A DNA stretch of 64,000 bases. Source: Burkholderiales bacterium (GTDB taxonomy: Bacteria > Pseudomonadota > Gammaproteobacteria > Burkholderiales > Burkholderiaceae_C). The position numbers were made by a program, and so were the translations under genes. The notes beneath the pieces were generated by a model. That model was not told where the DNA came from. It did no database searches and saw only the letters and a program-made list of their open reading frames with translations. The stretch is taken from assembly GCA_016213265.1 (NCBI GenBank), contig JACRBA010000071.1:1-64000 (forward strand). The letters run 5' to 3'. Positions 38,352 to 48,482 of the stretch are shown here, in pieces; within the stretch, counting starts at the first letter, position 1, and each line of letters starts with the position of its first letter.

Positions 38352-39263
38352 ATGTCGCCCCAGGAACTCCAGCGCGTGCTCGAAGCGGGCCTGCTGTCCT
38401 TTCCCCTCACCGATTTCGACGACCAGCTCGACTTCGACCCGCGGGGCTACGCGGCGCGGCTGGACTGGCTGCAGCCGTACGGTGCGTCGGCGCTGTTCGC
38501 CGCCGGCGGCACGGGCGAGTTCTTCTCGCTGGAGCCGGGCGAGTACAGCCAGGTGATCCGGGTGGCGCTGGACGCCTGCCGCGGCCGCACCCCCATCCTC
38601 GCCGGCGCCGGCGGCCCGACGCGCGTGGCCATTCAGTACGCGCAGGAAGCCGAGCGCCTGGGGGCGCAAGGCATCCTGCTGCTGCCGCACTACCTCACCG
38701 AAGCCAGCCAGGAGGGCTTGATCGCCCATGTGCAGGCGGTGTGCCGCAGCGTGACGTTCGGCGTGGTGGTCTACAACCGGGGTGCCTGCCGCCTGACGCC
38801 CGCCAGCCTGCAGGTGCTGGCCGAGACCTGCCCCAACCTCATCGGCTTCAAGGACGGCATCGGCGACATCGAGAAGTTCGTGGCCATCCGCCAGACGCTC
38901 GGCGACCGCTTCGCCTACCTGGGCGGCCTGCCCACCGCGGAGCTCTTCGCCGGGGCGTACAAGGCCATGGGCTGCCCGGTGTACTCGTCGGCGGTGTTCA
39001 ACTTCATCCCGAAGACGGCGATGGCGTTCTACGACGCCCATGCGGCCGGCGATACCGCCACCTGCGACCGCCTCATCCGCGACTTCTTCCTGCCCTACAT
39101 CGCGCTGCGCAACCGGGGCGAAGGCTACGCGGTGTCCATCGTCAAGGCCGGCGCCGCCATCGTCGGCCACTCCGCCGGCCCGGTGCGGCCGCCCTTGAGC
39201 GACCTGAAGCCGGCCGAAGTCGAGGAACTTCGCGCCCTCATCGCGCCCCTGGGCGCCCAGTGA
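38352..39263 (+). CDS. kdgD: 5-dehydro-4-deoxyglucarate dehydratase
   Basis: Predicted 303 aa, DapA/NAL aldolase superfamily. Schiff-base Lys167 in IGFKDGIGD, Tyr141 in VVVYNRGA and GGTGEFFSL are visible. It turns 5-keto-4-deoxyglucarate into 2-oxoglutarate semialdehyde, with loss of water and CO2. CGGAG is 6 bases before ATG 38352; an in-frame ATG at 38325 overlaps the operator and is unlikely. It makes the substrate for the aldehyde dehydrogenase at 41699 and uses the product of GudD. Confidence 0.95.
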   Translation: MSPQELQRVLEAGLLSFPLTDFDDQLDFDPRGYAARLDWLQPYGASALFAAGGTGEFFSLEPGEYSQVIRVALDACRGRTPILAGAGGPTRVAIQYAQEAERLGAQGILLLPHYLTEASQEGLIAHVQAVCRSVTFGVVVYNRGACRLTPASLQVLAETCPNLIGFKDGIGDIEKFVAIRQTLGDRFAYLGGLPTAELFAGAYKAMGCPVYSSAVFNFIPKTAMAFYDAHAAGDTATCDRLIRDFFLPYIALRNRGEGYAVSIVKAGAAIVGHSAGPVRPPLSDLKPAEVEELRALIAPLGAQ

Positions 39264-39286
39264 CCCACACGATCAGGAGACATGTC

Positions 39287-40246
39287 ATGAAGCGCACTCT
39301 CGTCACCCTGGCCCTCGGTGTAGCGGCCACCCTCGCCGGCGCCGAATCGTGGCCGGCCAAGCCCGTCACCCTGCTGGTGCCCTTCCCACCGGGCGGCTCC
39401 ACCGACACCGTGGCCCGCGCCATCGCCCCCAAGCTGCAGGAGACCCTGGGCCAGACCTTCGTCGTCGACAACAAGGCCGGCGCCACCGGCACCATCGGCG
39501 CGGCGCAGGTCAAACGTGCGGCGCCCGACGGCTACACCTTTCTCGTCACCTCGCTCGGGCCGCTGGTGGTGGCGCCTCTCCTGATGAAGAACGTGCCCTA
39601 CGACGCCGCGAAGGACTTCGACCCGCTGACGGTACTGGTGCAGGCGCCCAACGTGCTGGTGGTGCCGGCCGCGTCGCCGCACAAGAGCGTGGCCGACGTC
39701 ATCGCGCACCAGAAGGCCCAGCCCGACCGGATGAGCTTCGCCTCGTCGGGCAACGGCTCGTCGGACCACCTGACCATCGAGCTGTTCTGGCTGCAGACCG
39801 GGACCTCGGGGGTGCACGTGCCCTACAAGGGCGGCGCACCGGCCATCTCCGACCTGCTCGGTGCCCAGGTGGACGCATCGTTCCAGAACGTCAACGCGGT
39901 GCTCCAGCACATCCAGGCGGGCAAGCTCAAGGCGCTGGCCGTCACGGGCGACAAGCGGTCCCCGGTGCTGCCCCACGTGCCGACGCTGGCCGAGGCCGGC
40001 GTCAAGGGCGTGGACGTCTACTCCTGGCAGGCCATCGTCGCGCCCAAGGGCCTGTCGGCTGACATCCGGGCCCGCATGACCGAGGGCCTGCAGGCGGCGC
40101 TGGGCGACGCCAAGATCCGCCAGCAGTTCACCAGCGTGGGCCTGGAGGTCGTCGCCAACACGCCCGACCAGTTCGCGGCCTTCCAGGCCAAGGAAAACGC
40201 GCGCTGGAAACAGCTGATCGAGACACGCCGTATCACCGCCGACTGA
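39287..40246 (+). CDS. Bug-family tripartite tricarboxylate transporter substrate-binding protein
   Basis: Predicted 319 aa, TctC/Bug fold. Signal peptide of about 19 residues (ATLAGA). Signature blocks: [58 protein letters not shown] and [22 protein letters not shown] lies 6 bases before ATG 39287. By context it should bind a sugar diacid such as glucarate or galactarate. No TctA or TctB membrane genes are in the window, so it is an orphan receptor that must use a permease encoded elsewhere. Confidence 0.93.
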   Translation: MKRTLVTLALGVAATLAGAESWPAKPVTLLVPFPPGGSTDTVARAIAPKLQETLGQTFVVDNKAGATGTIGAAQVKRAAPDGYTFLVTSLGPLVVAPLLMKNVPYDAAKDFDPLTVLVQAPNVLVVPAASPHKSVADVIAHQKAQPDRMSFASSGNGSSDHLTIELFWLQTGTSGVHVPYKGGAPAISDLLGAQVDASFQNVNAVLQHIQAGKLKALAVTGDKRSPVLPHVPTLAEAGVKGVDVYSWQAIVAPKGLSADIRARMTEGLQAALGDAKIRQQFTSVGLEVVANTPDQFAAFQAKENARWKQLIETRRITAD

Positions 40247-40323
40247 CCTCGGGGCCGACAGATCCCCGGGCCGCCGCCCCGCGCCGGCCCGCGGTGCCCC
40301 CTTCCCACTTGCCGCCCGCTGCC

Positions 40324-41664
40324 ATGCCCTTCGACACTCCCCGCATCACCGAGCTGCGCGTCATCCCCGTGGCGGGCCGTGACGGCATGCTGCTCAACCT
40401 CTCAGGCGCGCATGCGCCCTTCTTCACTCGCAACCTGCTGATCCTCACGGACAGTGCCGGCCGCACCGGCGTGGGCGAGGTGCCCGGCGGCGAAAAGATC
40501 CGCCAGACCCTGGACGATGCCCGGCCGCTGGTGGTGGGCCAGCGGCTGGGCGCCCACCTGGGCGTGCTGCAGGCCGTGCAGCGCTGCTTCGCCGACCGCG
40601 ACAGCGGCGGCCGCGGGCTGCAGACCTTCGACCTGCGCACCACCATCCACGCGGTGGCGGCCATCGAGTCGGCCATGCTCGACCTGCTCGGCCAGCACCT
40701 GGGCGTGCCCGTGTGCGACCTGCTCGGCGAAGGCCGCCAGCGCGACAGCGTGGAGATGCTGGGCTACCTCTTCTTCGTGGGCGACCGCACGAAGACCGAC
40801 CTGCCTTATGCCAGCCCGGCCGACGAGGCCGACGACGCGGACGACTGGTGCCGCCTGCGCCACGAGGCCGCCATGACGCCGGACAGCGTGGTGCGTCTGG
40901 CCGAGGCTGCCCGCGCGCGCTACGGCTTCAACGACTTCAAGCTCAAGGGCGGCGTGCTGGCGGGCGACGCCGAGGTGGACGCCGTCATCGCCCTGCATGA
41001 GCGCTTTCCCGACGCCCGCGTGACGCTGGACCCGAATGGCGGCTGGCTGCTGGACGACGCCATCCGGCTCGGCCATCGCATGCGCGGTGTGGTGGCCTAT
41101 GCCGAGGACCCCTGCGGTGCCGAGGCCGGCTTCAGCGGCCGCGAGGTGATGGCCGAGTTCCGCCGCGCCACGGGCCTGCCCACTGCCACCAACATGGTGG
41201 CGACCGACTGGCGCCAGTTCGTGCACGCGCTGAGCCTGCAGAGCGTGGACATCCCCCTGGCCGACCCGCACTTCTGGACGATGGCGGGCAGCGTGCGCGT
41301 GGCCCAGACCTGCCGCGACTGGGGCCTGACCTGGGGCAGCCACTCAAACAACCACTTCGACGTGTCGCTCGCCATGTTCACCCACGTCGGCGCTGCCGCC
41401 CCCGGCAAGGTGACCGCCATCGACACCCACTGGATCTGGCAGGACGGCCAGCGACTCACGCGCGAGCCGCTGCAGATCGTGGGCGGCCATGTGCAGGTGC
41501 CCACCCGCCCGGGCCTGGGCGTGGAGCTGGACATGGCGGAGGTGGACAAGGCCCACCAGCTTTACCTGCAGCACGGCCTGGGCGCCCGCGACGACGCGAT
41601 GGCCATGCAGTCCCTCATCCCAGGCTGGCGCTTCGATCCGAAGCGGCCGTGCCTGGTGCGCTGA
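40324..41664 (+). CDS. gudD: Glucarate dehydratase
   Basis: Predicted 446 aa, enolase superfamily (mandelate racemase subgroup). Key residues are seen: Lys206 and Lys208 in FKLKGG, metal ligands Asp236 (LDPNGGW), Glu261 (AEDPCG) and Asn290 (PTATNM), and His340 in GSHSNNHFD. The positions agree with the E. coli enzyme as I recall it. It dehydrates D-glucarate to 5-keto-4-deoxyglucarate, the substrate of KdgD. It starts 77 bases after the Bug gene and lacks a strong ribosome site. Confidence 0.95.
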   Translation: MPFDTPRITELRVIPVAGRDGMLLNLSGAHAPFFTRNLLILTDSAGRTGVGEVPGGEKIRQTLDDARPLVVGQRLGAHLGVLQAVQRCFADRDSGGRGLQTFDLRTTIHAVAAIESAMLDLLGQHLGVPVCDLLGEGRQRDSVEMLGYLFFVGDRTKTDLPYASPADEADDADDWCRLRHEAAMTPDSVVRLAEAARARYGFNDFKLKGGVLAGDAEVDAVIALHERFPDARVTLDPNGGWLLDDAIRLGHRMRGVVAYAEDPCGAEAGFSGREVMAEFRRATGLPTATNMVATDWRQFVHALSLQSVDIPLADPHFWTMAGSVRVAQTCRDWGLTWGSHSNNHFDVSLAMFTHVGAAAPGKVTAIDTHWIWQDGQRLTREPLQIVGGHVQVPTRPGLGVELDMAEVDKAHQLYLQHGLGARDDAMAMQSLIPGWRFDPKRPCLVR

Positions 41665-41698
41665 TACCCCACCGACCTCCTTCGCGGACACCTCCTCC

Positions 41699-43198
41699 AT
41701 GAGCACCCTGCTTTCCTCCTTCGACGCCCGAACGGGCCATGTGCTCGGCCAGGTCGCTGCCACCGCGCCCGACGCGCTGGACGCGATCTGCCGGGAGGCC
41801 GCGGCCTCGTTCGGCGCGTGGCAGGCCAGCCCCGGCGCCCAGCGCGCCGCCCTGCTGCGCGCGCTGGCCGACGCCCTGGGGGCCGAGCGCGAGCCGCTCG
41901 TCGCCCTGGCGGACCGCGAGACGGCGCTGGGCGCCGTGCGCCTGAATGGAGAGCTGGACCGCACCACGTTCCAGCTGCGCCGGTTCGCCGACATCGCGGA
42001 GCGCGGCGTTCCGTTCGCCGTGGTCGACGACCCGGCCGTGCCAGGCGCGCCACCGGCAGGCCACCCGTCCATGCAGCGCTGGAGCGTGCCGCTGGGCCCG
42101 GTGGCCATGTTCAGCGCCAGCAACTTCCCCTTCGCCTTCTCGGTGCTGGGTGGCGACACGGCCTCGGCGCTGGCCGCCGGCTGCCCGGTGGTGGTCAAGG
42201 CGCACAGCGCACACCTGCTGCTGTCGCGTGCGGTGTACTCGCTGGTGCAGCGTGTGCTGGCCGAGCAGGGCCTGCCCGCCGGCCTGGTGGGCATGGTGCA
42301 AGGAGGCGGCAAAGAGGTCGGCGTGGCGCTGGTGCGCCACCCGGCGATCGCTGCGGGCGCCTTCACCGGGTCGACACAGGGCGGCGCGGCGCTGGCCGCC
42401 GAAGCCGCCGCCCGCCCCCGGCCCATCCCGTTCTACGGCGAGCTCGGCTCCATCAACCCCGTCATCGCCCTGCCTGCCGAGCTGGGCGCGCACGGCGCCT
42501 CGCTGGCGGCCACGCTGGCCGGCTCCATCACGCTGGGCTGCGGCCAGTTCTGCACCAACCCGGGCCTGATCGTCCTGGTGGACCATGCGGCGGCCGAGGG
42601 CGACACGCGCGCGGTGAACGACGCCTTCGTCGACCAGTTGGCCGAGGCGCTGCGGCCGCTGGAGCCGCACGCCATGTTGACCCGCACCATGCGCGCCGCC
42701 TTCGACGCCGGGGTGGCGCACTGGGCGGAGGCCGGCGCCGAGTGGCGGCTGCATGCCGAGGCGCCGGTCGACCAGCCGCCCCGGCCGGTGCTGGCGCAGG
42801 TCAGCGCCGACCAGTTCATCGCCCACCCGGCCCTGCGCGAGGAGGTGTTCGGCCCCGGCAGCCTGGTGGTGCGGGCGGCGAATCTCGCCCAGGCGCTGCA
42901 GGTGTTGCAGGCCGTGGGCGGCTCGCTCACCGTCACGCTGTGGGGCGCCCAGCAGCCCACCGACGAGGTGCGCTCGCTGGTGCGGGCCACCATGGCGTTC
43001 GCCGGCCGGGTGCTGTTCGCCGGCGTGCCCACCGGCGTGGCGGTCACGGCCGCGCAGCAGCACGGTGGGCCCTGGCCCAGCAGCACCCGCCCGGAGAGCA
43101 CGTCCGTGGGCGACGCCGCGCTCGCCCGATTCCTGCGGCCAGTGTGCCTGCAGGACGCGCCGCAATGGCTGGTGGGGCGCGGCGGCCGGCCGCTGTGA
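41699..43198 (+). CDS. 2,5-dioxovalerate (2-oxoglutarate semialdehyde) dehydrogenase, ALDH family
   Basis: Predicted 499 aa, aldehyde dehydrogenase fold. FSASNFPFAFSVLGGDTASALAAGCPVVVKAHS (NAD(P) site), FTGSTQGG, the general-base Glu in YGELGSINP and the nucleophile Cys in CGQFCTNPG are visible. The GGDTASALAAGCPVVVKAH and ELGSINP variants are typical of the sugar-acid-linked KGSADH class. It finishes the glucarate route by making 2-oxoglutarate. It follows gudD after 34 bases and ends convergent with hrcA. Confidence 0.92.
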   Translation: MSTLLSSFDARTGHVLGQVAATAPDALDAICREAAASFGAWQASPGAQRAALLRALADALGAEREPLVALADRETALGAVRLNGELDRTTFQLRRFADIAERGVPFAVVDDPAVPGAPPAGHPSMQRWSVPLGPVAMFSASNFPFAFSVLGGDTASALAAGCPVVVKAHSAHLLLSRAVYSLVQRVLAEQGLPAGLVGMVQGGGKEVGVALVRHPAIAAGAFTGSTQGGAALAAEAAARPRPIPFYGELGSINPVIALPAELGAHGASLAATLAGSITLGCGQFCTNPGLIVLVDHAAAEGDTRAVNDAFVDQLAEALRPLEPHAMLTRTMRAAFDAGVAHWAEAGAEWRLHAEAPVDQPPRPVLAQVSADQFIAHPALREEVFGPGSLVVRAANLAQALQVLQAVGGSLTVTLWGAQQPTDEVRSLVRATMAFAGRVLFAGVPTGVAVTAAQQHGGPWPSSTRPESTSVGDAALARFLRPVCLQDAPQWLVGRGGRPL

Positions 43199-43226
43199 GC
43201 AGGCGCCCGCCCCGCGCGGGCAGGCC

Positions 43227-44255
43227 TCAGCGCTGCGACAGCGCGTTGCCCACCAGCCGGGCGGTGATGTCGACGATCTGGATCATGCGGTCGTAGGCCA
43301 TGCGCGTGGGGCCGATGACGCCCAGCGTGCCCACCACCTGGCCGTCCACCTCGTAGGGGGCGGAGACGACCGAGAGCTCTTCGTAGGGCACCACGCGGCT
43401 CTCGCCGCCGATGTAGATGCGCACCCCTTCGGCGCGGCTGGACGTGTCCAGCAGGCGCATGAGCTGGGTCTTCTGCTCGAACAGGTCGAACAGCTTGCGC
43501 AGCGAGCCGAGGTCGTTGCCGAAGTCCTGCACGCCGAGCAGGTTGCGCTCGCCGCTGACGATGACCTGCTCCTGCGTCTCGGCCATGGCCTCGGTGCCCA
43601 CCTGCACCGCCGCCTGCATGAGCCCGGCGATCTCGCCGCGCAGGGCGTCGATTTCGCCCTTCAGGCGCTCGCGCACCTCTTCGAGCGTGAGGCCGGCGTA
43701 GTGGGCGTTGAGGTAGTTGCTGGCCTCGGCCAGCTCGGACTGGCTCGGGTCGTGCGCGGTGATGATGACGCGGTTCTGCACGTCGCCATCGGGCGCCACC
43801 AGGATGACGAGCACGCGCCGCTCGCTCAGGCGCAGGAACTCGATGTGCCGGAACACGCTGGGCTTCTTGGGTGCCGTGACCACGCCCACGAAGCTCGACA
43901 GGCTGGACAGCATGTGCGCCGCCTGGGCGATGACACGCTGGGGCTGGTCGGGGTGCAGCTGGTCGCGCGCGGCCACCAGGTCGGCCGGCGGGCTGTGCAG
44001 ATCCAGCGGCCGCGCCGTGAGCATGGTGTCCACGAAGAGGCGGTAGCCGCGCGGGGTGGGGATGCGGCCGGCCGAGGTGTGCGGGCTGACGATCAGGCCC
44101 ATCTCTTCCAGGTCCGCCATCACGTTGCGGATGGTGGCGGGCGAGAGCTCCAGGCCCGAGGCTTTGCTGAGGGTGCGCGAGCCCACGGGTTGCCCGTCGG
44201 CGATGTAGCGTTCCACCAGGGTCTTCAGCAGCGATCGGGCGCGCTCGTCGAGCAT
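43227..44255 (-). CDS. hrcA: Heat-inducible transcription repressor HrcA
   Basis: Predicted 342 aa, normal length. The N-terminal winged helix has [60 protein letters not shown], the standard HrcA block; a GAF-like domain follows, ending in a helical [18 protein letters not shown]. It represses chaperone operons through CIRCE elements; none was found in this window. Divergent from nadK. Confidence 0.96.
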   Translation of the reverse strand: MLDERARSLLKTLVERYIADGQPVGSRTLSKASGLELSPATIRNVMADLEEMGLIVSPHTSAGRIPTPRGYRLFVDTMLTARPLDLHSPPADLVAARDQLHPDQPQRVIAQAAHMLSSLSSFVGVVTAPKKPSVFRHIEFLRLSERRVLVILVAPDGDVQNRVIITAHDPSQSELAEASNYLNAHYAGLTLEEVRERLKGEIDALRGEIAGLMQAAVQVGTEAMAETQEQVIVSGERNLLGVQDFGNDLGSLRKLFDLFEQKTQLMRLLDTSSRAEGVRIYIGGESRVVPYEELSVVSAPYEVDGQVVGTLGVIGPTRMAYDRMIQIVDITARLVGNALSQR

Positions 44256-44321
44256 GAAATCATTGTAAGTACCGCGGGGCGGGCATGGCCGCCGCAGGGC
44301 CGTGGCGAAGGGGCCCTGTGG

Positions 44322-44327
44322 TGTAAT
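44322..44327 (+). promoter_or_regulatory. Putative -10 box of nadK
   Basis: TGTAAT ends 8 bases before the nadK ATG, and no Shine-Dalgarno lies between. A leaderless or nearly leaderless transcript is suggested. Confidence 0.4.
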
Positions 44328-44335
44328 TTCCGCGC

Positions 44336-45211
44336 ATGCCCACCCGTTTTCGCCACGCCGCGCTGATTGGCAAGTACCAGGCCCAAGGCATCCGCCCGAT
44401 GCTGCAGAGCCTGGCGGATTTCCTCATCGCCCAGGGGCTGGAGGTGTCCATCGAGCGCGAGACGGCGCTGAACACCGATTGGCATGAGCACGGCGCCTAC
44501 ACGCCGGCCGAGCTGGGCCAGCGCTGCGACATCGGCGTGGTGGTGGGCGGCGACGGCACCATGCTGGGCATCGCCCGCGAGCTGGCGCCCTTCCACCTGC
44601 CGCTGGTGGGCATCAACCAGGGCCGCCTCGGCTTCATCACCGACATCCGCGCCAGCGACTGGGCGGCCGCGCTCGGCCCCATGGTGCAGGGCGACTACGA
44701 GGAAGAGCACCGCGCCATGATCGAGGGCGAGGTGTGGCGCGACGGCGAGGTCATCTTCCAGGGCCTGGCGCTGAACGACGTGGTGGTGAGCCGCGGCCAC
44801 ACCGCCAGCATGGTGGAGCTGCGCGTGGACGTGGGCGACGAGTTCGTGGCCAACATGCGCGCCGACGGCCTCATCATCGCCTCGCCCACCGGCTCCACCG
44901 CCTACGCCCTCTCGGCCGGCGGCCCCATCCTGCACCCGGCCATCGGCGGCTGGGTGGTGCTGCCCATCGCCTCGCACACCTTGTCCAACCGCCCCATCGT
45001 GCTGCCCGACGGGCAGGACGTGCACGTCACCATCGTGGCCGGCCGCGATTCCAGCGCCAGCTTCGACATGCACCGCCTGGCCAGCCTGCTGCACGGCGAC
45101 CGCGTGAGCGTGCGCCGCTCGGCCACCAGCGTGCGCTTCCTGCACCCGCGCGGCTGGAGCTACTACGCCACCCTGCGGCGCAAGCTGCGCTGGTACGAAG
45201 GGGTGGTCTGA
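44336..45211 (+). CDS. nadK: NAD kinase
   Basis: Predicted 291 aa. GGDGT (71-75) is the diagnostic ATP-NAD kinase motif; [10 protein letters not shown], the catalytic-region [10 protein letters not shown] and [20 protein letters not shown] also match. It phosphorylates NAD+ to NADP+ in the cytoplasm. It starts the nadK-recN-rapZ unit; recN begins 4 bases after its stop. Confidence 0.97.
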   Translation: MPTRFRHAALIGKYQAQGIRPMLQSLADFLIAQGLEVSIERETALNTDWHEHGAYTPAELGQRCDIGVVVGGDGTMLGIARELAPFHLPLVGINQGRLGFITDIRASDWAAALGPMVQGDYEEEHRAMIEGEVWRDGEVIFQGLALNDVVVSRGHTASMVELRVDVGDEFVANMRADGLIIASPTGSTAYALSAGGPILHPAIGGWVVLPIASHTLSNRPIVLPDGQDVHVTIVAGRDSSASFDMHRLASLLHGDRVSVRRSATSVRFLHPRGWSYYATLRRKLRWYEGVV

Positions 45212-45215
45212 CGCC

Positions 45216-46913
45216 ATGCTCAAGAGCCTGACCCTCCAGGATTTCGTCATCGTCCGCGCGCTGGACGTGGAGTTCGACGCCGGCTTCTCGGTGCTCACCG
45301 GTGAAACCGGCGCCGGCAAGTCCATCCTCATCGACGCGCTGCAGCTCGCGCTGGGCGCCCGCGCCGAGAGCCATGTGGTGCGCGACGGCGCCGCGCGCGC
45401 CGAGATCACCGCGGCCTTCGACCTGCCCGCCTCGCTGGGCCCGTGGCTCGACGACGCCGGCTTCGACCGCGGCGAGGAGGGCACGCTGCTGCTGCGCCGC
45501 ATCGTGGATGCCAAGGGCGGCAGCCGCGGCTTCATCAACGGCAGCGCCGCCACGGCCGCCCAGCTGCGCGAGGTGGCCGACCACCTGGTGGACATCCACG
45601 GCCAGCACGCGTGGCAAGGCCTCACGCGGCCGGCCGCCGTGCGCGCCCTGCTCGATGAGCAGGCGGGCATCGATACCGCCCCGCTCGCCGCCGCCTACGA
45701 GGCCTGGCGCCAGGCCAGCCAGACGCTGGCCTCGGCCCGCACCCGCCAGGGCGAGCTGGCCAGCGAGCGCGAGCGCCTGCAGTGGCAGATCGGCGAGCTG
45801 GACCGCCTGGCGCCTGGCGAGGCGGAGTGGCCCGAGCTGAACGCCGAGCACCAGCGCCTGGCGCACGCGCAGGCGCTGCTCGACGGCGCCAGCCAGGCGG
45901 CCGCCGCCATCGGCGGCGACGACGACGAGGCCAATGCGTCGCGGCTGGTGGCTCGGGCGCTGTCGGCACTGGAGGACGTGGCCGCCTACGACACGCGGCT
46001 CGCCGCCGTGATCGAGGTGCTGCAGGGCGCCCAGGCGCAGCTCGATGACGCCGGCCACACCCTGCACGCCTACCTGTCGCGCACCGAGCTCGACCCCGAC
46101 CGGCTGAACGAGCTGGACGCCCGGCTGGGCGCCTGGGTGAGCCTGGCGCGGCGCTACCGCCGCCCGCCGGAGGAATTGCCCACCCTGCTGGCCGAGTGGC
46201 GCGCCGCGCTGGCGGCGCTGGACGCGGCCACCGACCTGGCCGGGCTGGAGCAACGCGTCGCGCAGGCGCGGGCCGCCTGGCAGGCCGAGGCGAAGAAGGT
46301 CAGCGCCGCGCGCCAGAAGGCGGCCAAGCCGCTGGCCGAGCGCGTCACCGCGGCCATGCAGCAGCTCGGCATGGCCGGCGGCCGCTTCGAGGTGGCCCTC
46401 ACCCGGGTGGAGGGCCCCCAGGCACACGGGCAGGAAAGCGTGGAATTCCTCGTGGCCGGGCATGCCGGCAGCCCGCCGCGCCCCCTGGGCAAGGTGGCCT
46501 CGGGCGGCGAGCTCTCGCGCCTGGCGCTGGCGATTGCCGTGACCACCGCCCAGTCGCGCCAGGCAGGCAGCGCCGGGCGCAGCGCCGCCTCGCCGGCCAC
46601 GCTGATCTTCGACGAGATCGATTCCGGCGTGGGCGGCACGGTGGCCGATGCCGTGGGCCGGCTGATGAAGCAGCTCGGCCGCAGCGCCCAGGTGCTGGCC
46701 GTGACCCACCTGCCGCAGGTGGCCGCCTGCGCCGATGGCCACTTCGTGGTGGCCAAGGCCACCGAGGCCGGCCACACCACGAGCCGCGTGCAGGCCGTGC
46801 AAGGTGAGGCCCGTGTCGCCGAAGTGGCGCGCATGCTGGGTGGCGAGCGCGCCTCGGGCACCAGCCTGGCCCATGCGCACGAGCTCATCCAGCAGGCCGC
46901 CGGCGCGGCCTGA
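45216..46913 (+). CDS. recN: DNA repair protein RecN
   Basis: Predicted 565 aa, SMC-like ATPase. Walker A GETGAGKS (29-36), long coiled coil (about 160-380) and the C-terminal signature SGGELSRLALAI plus Walker B LIFDEIDSGVGG. It acts in RecA-dependent double-strand break repair by tethering DNA. Start ATG 45216; no separate promoter is evident. Followed by rapZ after 15 bases. Confidence 0.97.
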   Translation: MLKSLTLQDFVIVRALDVEFDAGFSVLTGETGAGKSILIDALQLALGARAESHVVRDGAARAEITAAFDLPASLGPWLDDAGFDRGEEGTLLLRRIVDAKGGSRGFINGSAATAAQLREVADHLVDIHGQHAWQGLTRPAAVRALLDEQAGIDTAPLAAAYEAWRQASQTLASARTRQGELASERERLQWQIGELDRLAPGEAEWPELNAEHQRLAHAQALLDGASQAAAAIGGDDDEANASRLVARALSALEDVAAYDTRLAAVIEVLQGAQAQLDDAGHTLHAYLSRTELDPDRLNELDARLGAWVSLARRYRRPPEELPTLLAEWRAALAALDAATDLAGLEQRVAQARAAWQAEAKKVSAARQKAAKPLAERVTAAMQQLGMAGGRFEVALTRVEGPQAHGQESVEFLVAGHAGSPPRPLGKVASGGELSRLALAIAVTTAQSRQAGSAGRSAASPATLIFDEIDSGVGGTVADAVGRLMKQLGRSAQVLAVTHLPQVAACADGHFVVAKATEAGHTTSRVQAVQGEARVAEVARMLGGERASGTSLAHAHELIQQAAGAA

Positions 46914-46928
46914 CGCGGCACCTCACCC

Positions 46929-47843
46929 ATGGACCCCGCCGTGCCCGAGCCCACCCCATCCGGCCTGCCCGCGCCCGAACGCGAGGTGGTGCTGGTCACC
47001 GGCATCTCCGGCTCGGGCAAGTCGGTGGCGCTGCATGCGCTGGAAGACGCCGGTTTCTACTGTGTGGACAACCTGCCGCCCGAGCTGCTGCGCGAGCTGA
47101 TCGAGGTGGAAACCCGCCACGGCGTGCGCCGCATGGCCATCGCGGCCGACGTGCGCAGCGCCAATTCGCTGCCCCACCTGCTGCCGGTGCTGGACGAGCT
47201 GCGGGCGAACGGCGTGGTCGTGCGCAGCCTGTTCCTCGACGCGGCGACCACCGAGCTCGTCAAGCGCTTTTCCGAGACACGGCGGCCGCACCCGCTGAGC
47301 AAGCCACGGCCCGGCCAGGACATCCACCGCGCCCTGTTCGACGCGATCGAGCTGGAGCGCGGGCTGCTCGCCGACCTGCGCGAGCGCTCCACGGTGCTCG
47401 ACACCACGCACCTGCGCCCGGCCCAGCTGCGCCAGTGGCTCAGCGAGCTGGTGGGCCTGCCGGAATCGCGCCTGACGCTGGTGTTCCAGTCCTTCGCCTA
47501 CAAGCGGGGCGTGCCGCTGGATGCCGACCTGGTGTTCGACGTGCGCGTGCTGCCCAACCCGTTCTACATCCGCGAGCTGCGCCCGCTCACCGGCCGCGAC
47601 GGCCCGGTGGCCGAGTACCTGCAGGCGCAGCCCGAGGCCGTCGAGATGCTGGGCCAGATCGAGGCTTTCGTCGGGCGCTGGCTGCCGGGCTATGCGCAGG
47701 ACCAGCGCAGCTACCTCACCGTGGCCATCGGCTGCACGGGCGGCCAGCACCGCTCGGTGTACTTCGTCGAGCAACTGGGCCAGCGCTTCGCCGGCCGGGT
47801 GGCCACCCTGCGGCGCCACCGCGAGCTGGACGCGCGCGGATGA
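46929..47843 (+). CDS. rapZ: RNase adapter / nucleotide-binding protein RapZ
   Basis: Predicted 304 aa. Walker A GISGSGKS (25-32), [10 protein letters not shown], then [17 protein letters not shown] and the C-terminal [15 protein letters not shown]. In enterobacteria RapZ guides RNase E to the sRNA GlmZ and controls amino-sugar synthesis; in betaproteobacteria the target is unknown. The downstream gene overlaps its stop by ATGA. Confidence 0.95.
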   Translation: MDPAVPEPTPSGLPAPEREVVLVTGISGSGKSVALHALEDAGFYCVDNLPPELLRELIEVETRHGVRRMAIAADVRSANSLPHLLPVLDELRANGVVVRSLFLDAATTELVKRFSETRRPHPLSKPRPGQDIHRALFDAIELERGLLADLRERSTVLDTTHLRPAQLRQWLSELVGLPESRLTLVFQSFAYKRGVPLDADLVFDVRVLPNPFYIRELRPLTGRDGPVAEYLQAQPEAVEMLGQIEAFVGRWLPGYAQDQRSYLTVAIGCTGGQHRSVYFVEQLGQRFAGRVATLRRHRELDARG

Positions 47844-48472
47844 CCGACCTGTCGCTCGACGCGCCCCGCGGCGTGCTGCCGCTGTTTCCCCTGCGCAGCG
47901 TGCTGTTCCCGGGCGGGCGCCTGGGGCTGCAGGTGTTCGAGGCGCGCTACCTCGACCTGGTGACCACCTGCCTGCGCGAGCAGCGCGGCTTCGGCGTGGT
48001 GTGCCTGGCGCAGGGCCAGGAGGTGCGGCAGCCCGGCGCGCCGGCCCCGCTGTTCGAGCCGCTGGGCGTGCTGGCGCGCCTGGTGGACGTGGACGCGCCG
48101 GCTGCGGGGCGGCTGCAGGTGCGCTGCACCGGCACCCGGCGGTTCCGCTGGACGGGCACGGTGGAGGGACCGAACGGCCTGTGGCAGGCCGAGGGCGTGC
48201 AGTGGCTGCCCGACGACCCGCCGCGCGTGGTGCCGCAACCCATGTTGCCCACCGCCCTGGCGCTCGCCCGTGCCTATGCGGCGCTGAGCCTGCGCGCCGA
48301 CACCGATCTGCCGCCCGAGCGCGAGTTCGGCAACGCCGGCTGGGTGGCCAACCGCTGGTGCGAGCTGCTGCCGCTGTCGCTGGCCGCGCGCCAGCAGCTG
48401 ATGGCGCTGGACGACCCGCTGCAGCGCCTGGCGCTGGTGGACCGCTACCTGCGCGACAAGAAGCTCGTCTGA
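47840..48472 (+). CDS. Lon N-terminal-domain (LON substrate-binding) protein
   Basis: Predicted 210 aa, consisting only of the LON substrate-binding domain: [29 protein letters not shown] and RFGVVCLA-like strands, [18 protein letters not shown] and a helical C-terminus. No AAA+ or protease part is present. Such stand-alone proteins are widespread; the role is unclear. It overlaps rapZ by four bases and is convergent with mutY (10-base gap). Confidence 0.92.
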   Translation: MTDLSLDAPRGVLPLFPLRSVLFPGGRLGLQVFEARYLDLVTTCLREQRGFGVVCLAQGQEVRQPGAPAPLFEPLGVLARLVDVDAPAAGRLQVRCTGTRRFRWTGTVEGPNGLWQAEGVQWLPDDPPRVVPQPMLPTALALARAYAALSLRADTDLPPEREFGNAGWVANRWCELLPLSLAARQQLMALDDPLQRLALVDRYLRDKKLV

Positions 48473-48482
48473 GGCCGCGGCG

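Noticed and set aside
43199-43226. Intrinsic terminator between the aldehyde dehydrogenase gene and hrcA
   Set aside because: A short CCCGC/GCGGG stem is visible but it is imperfect and lacks a T-run.
45027-46880. 617-codon minus-strand frame opposite recN
   Set aside because: Shadow of recN, which is unambiguous.
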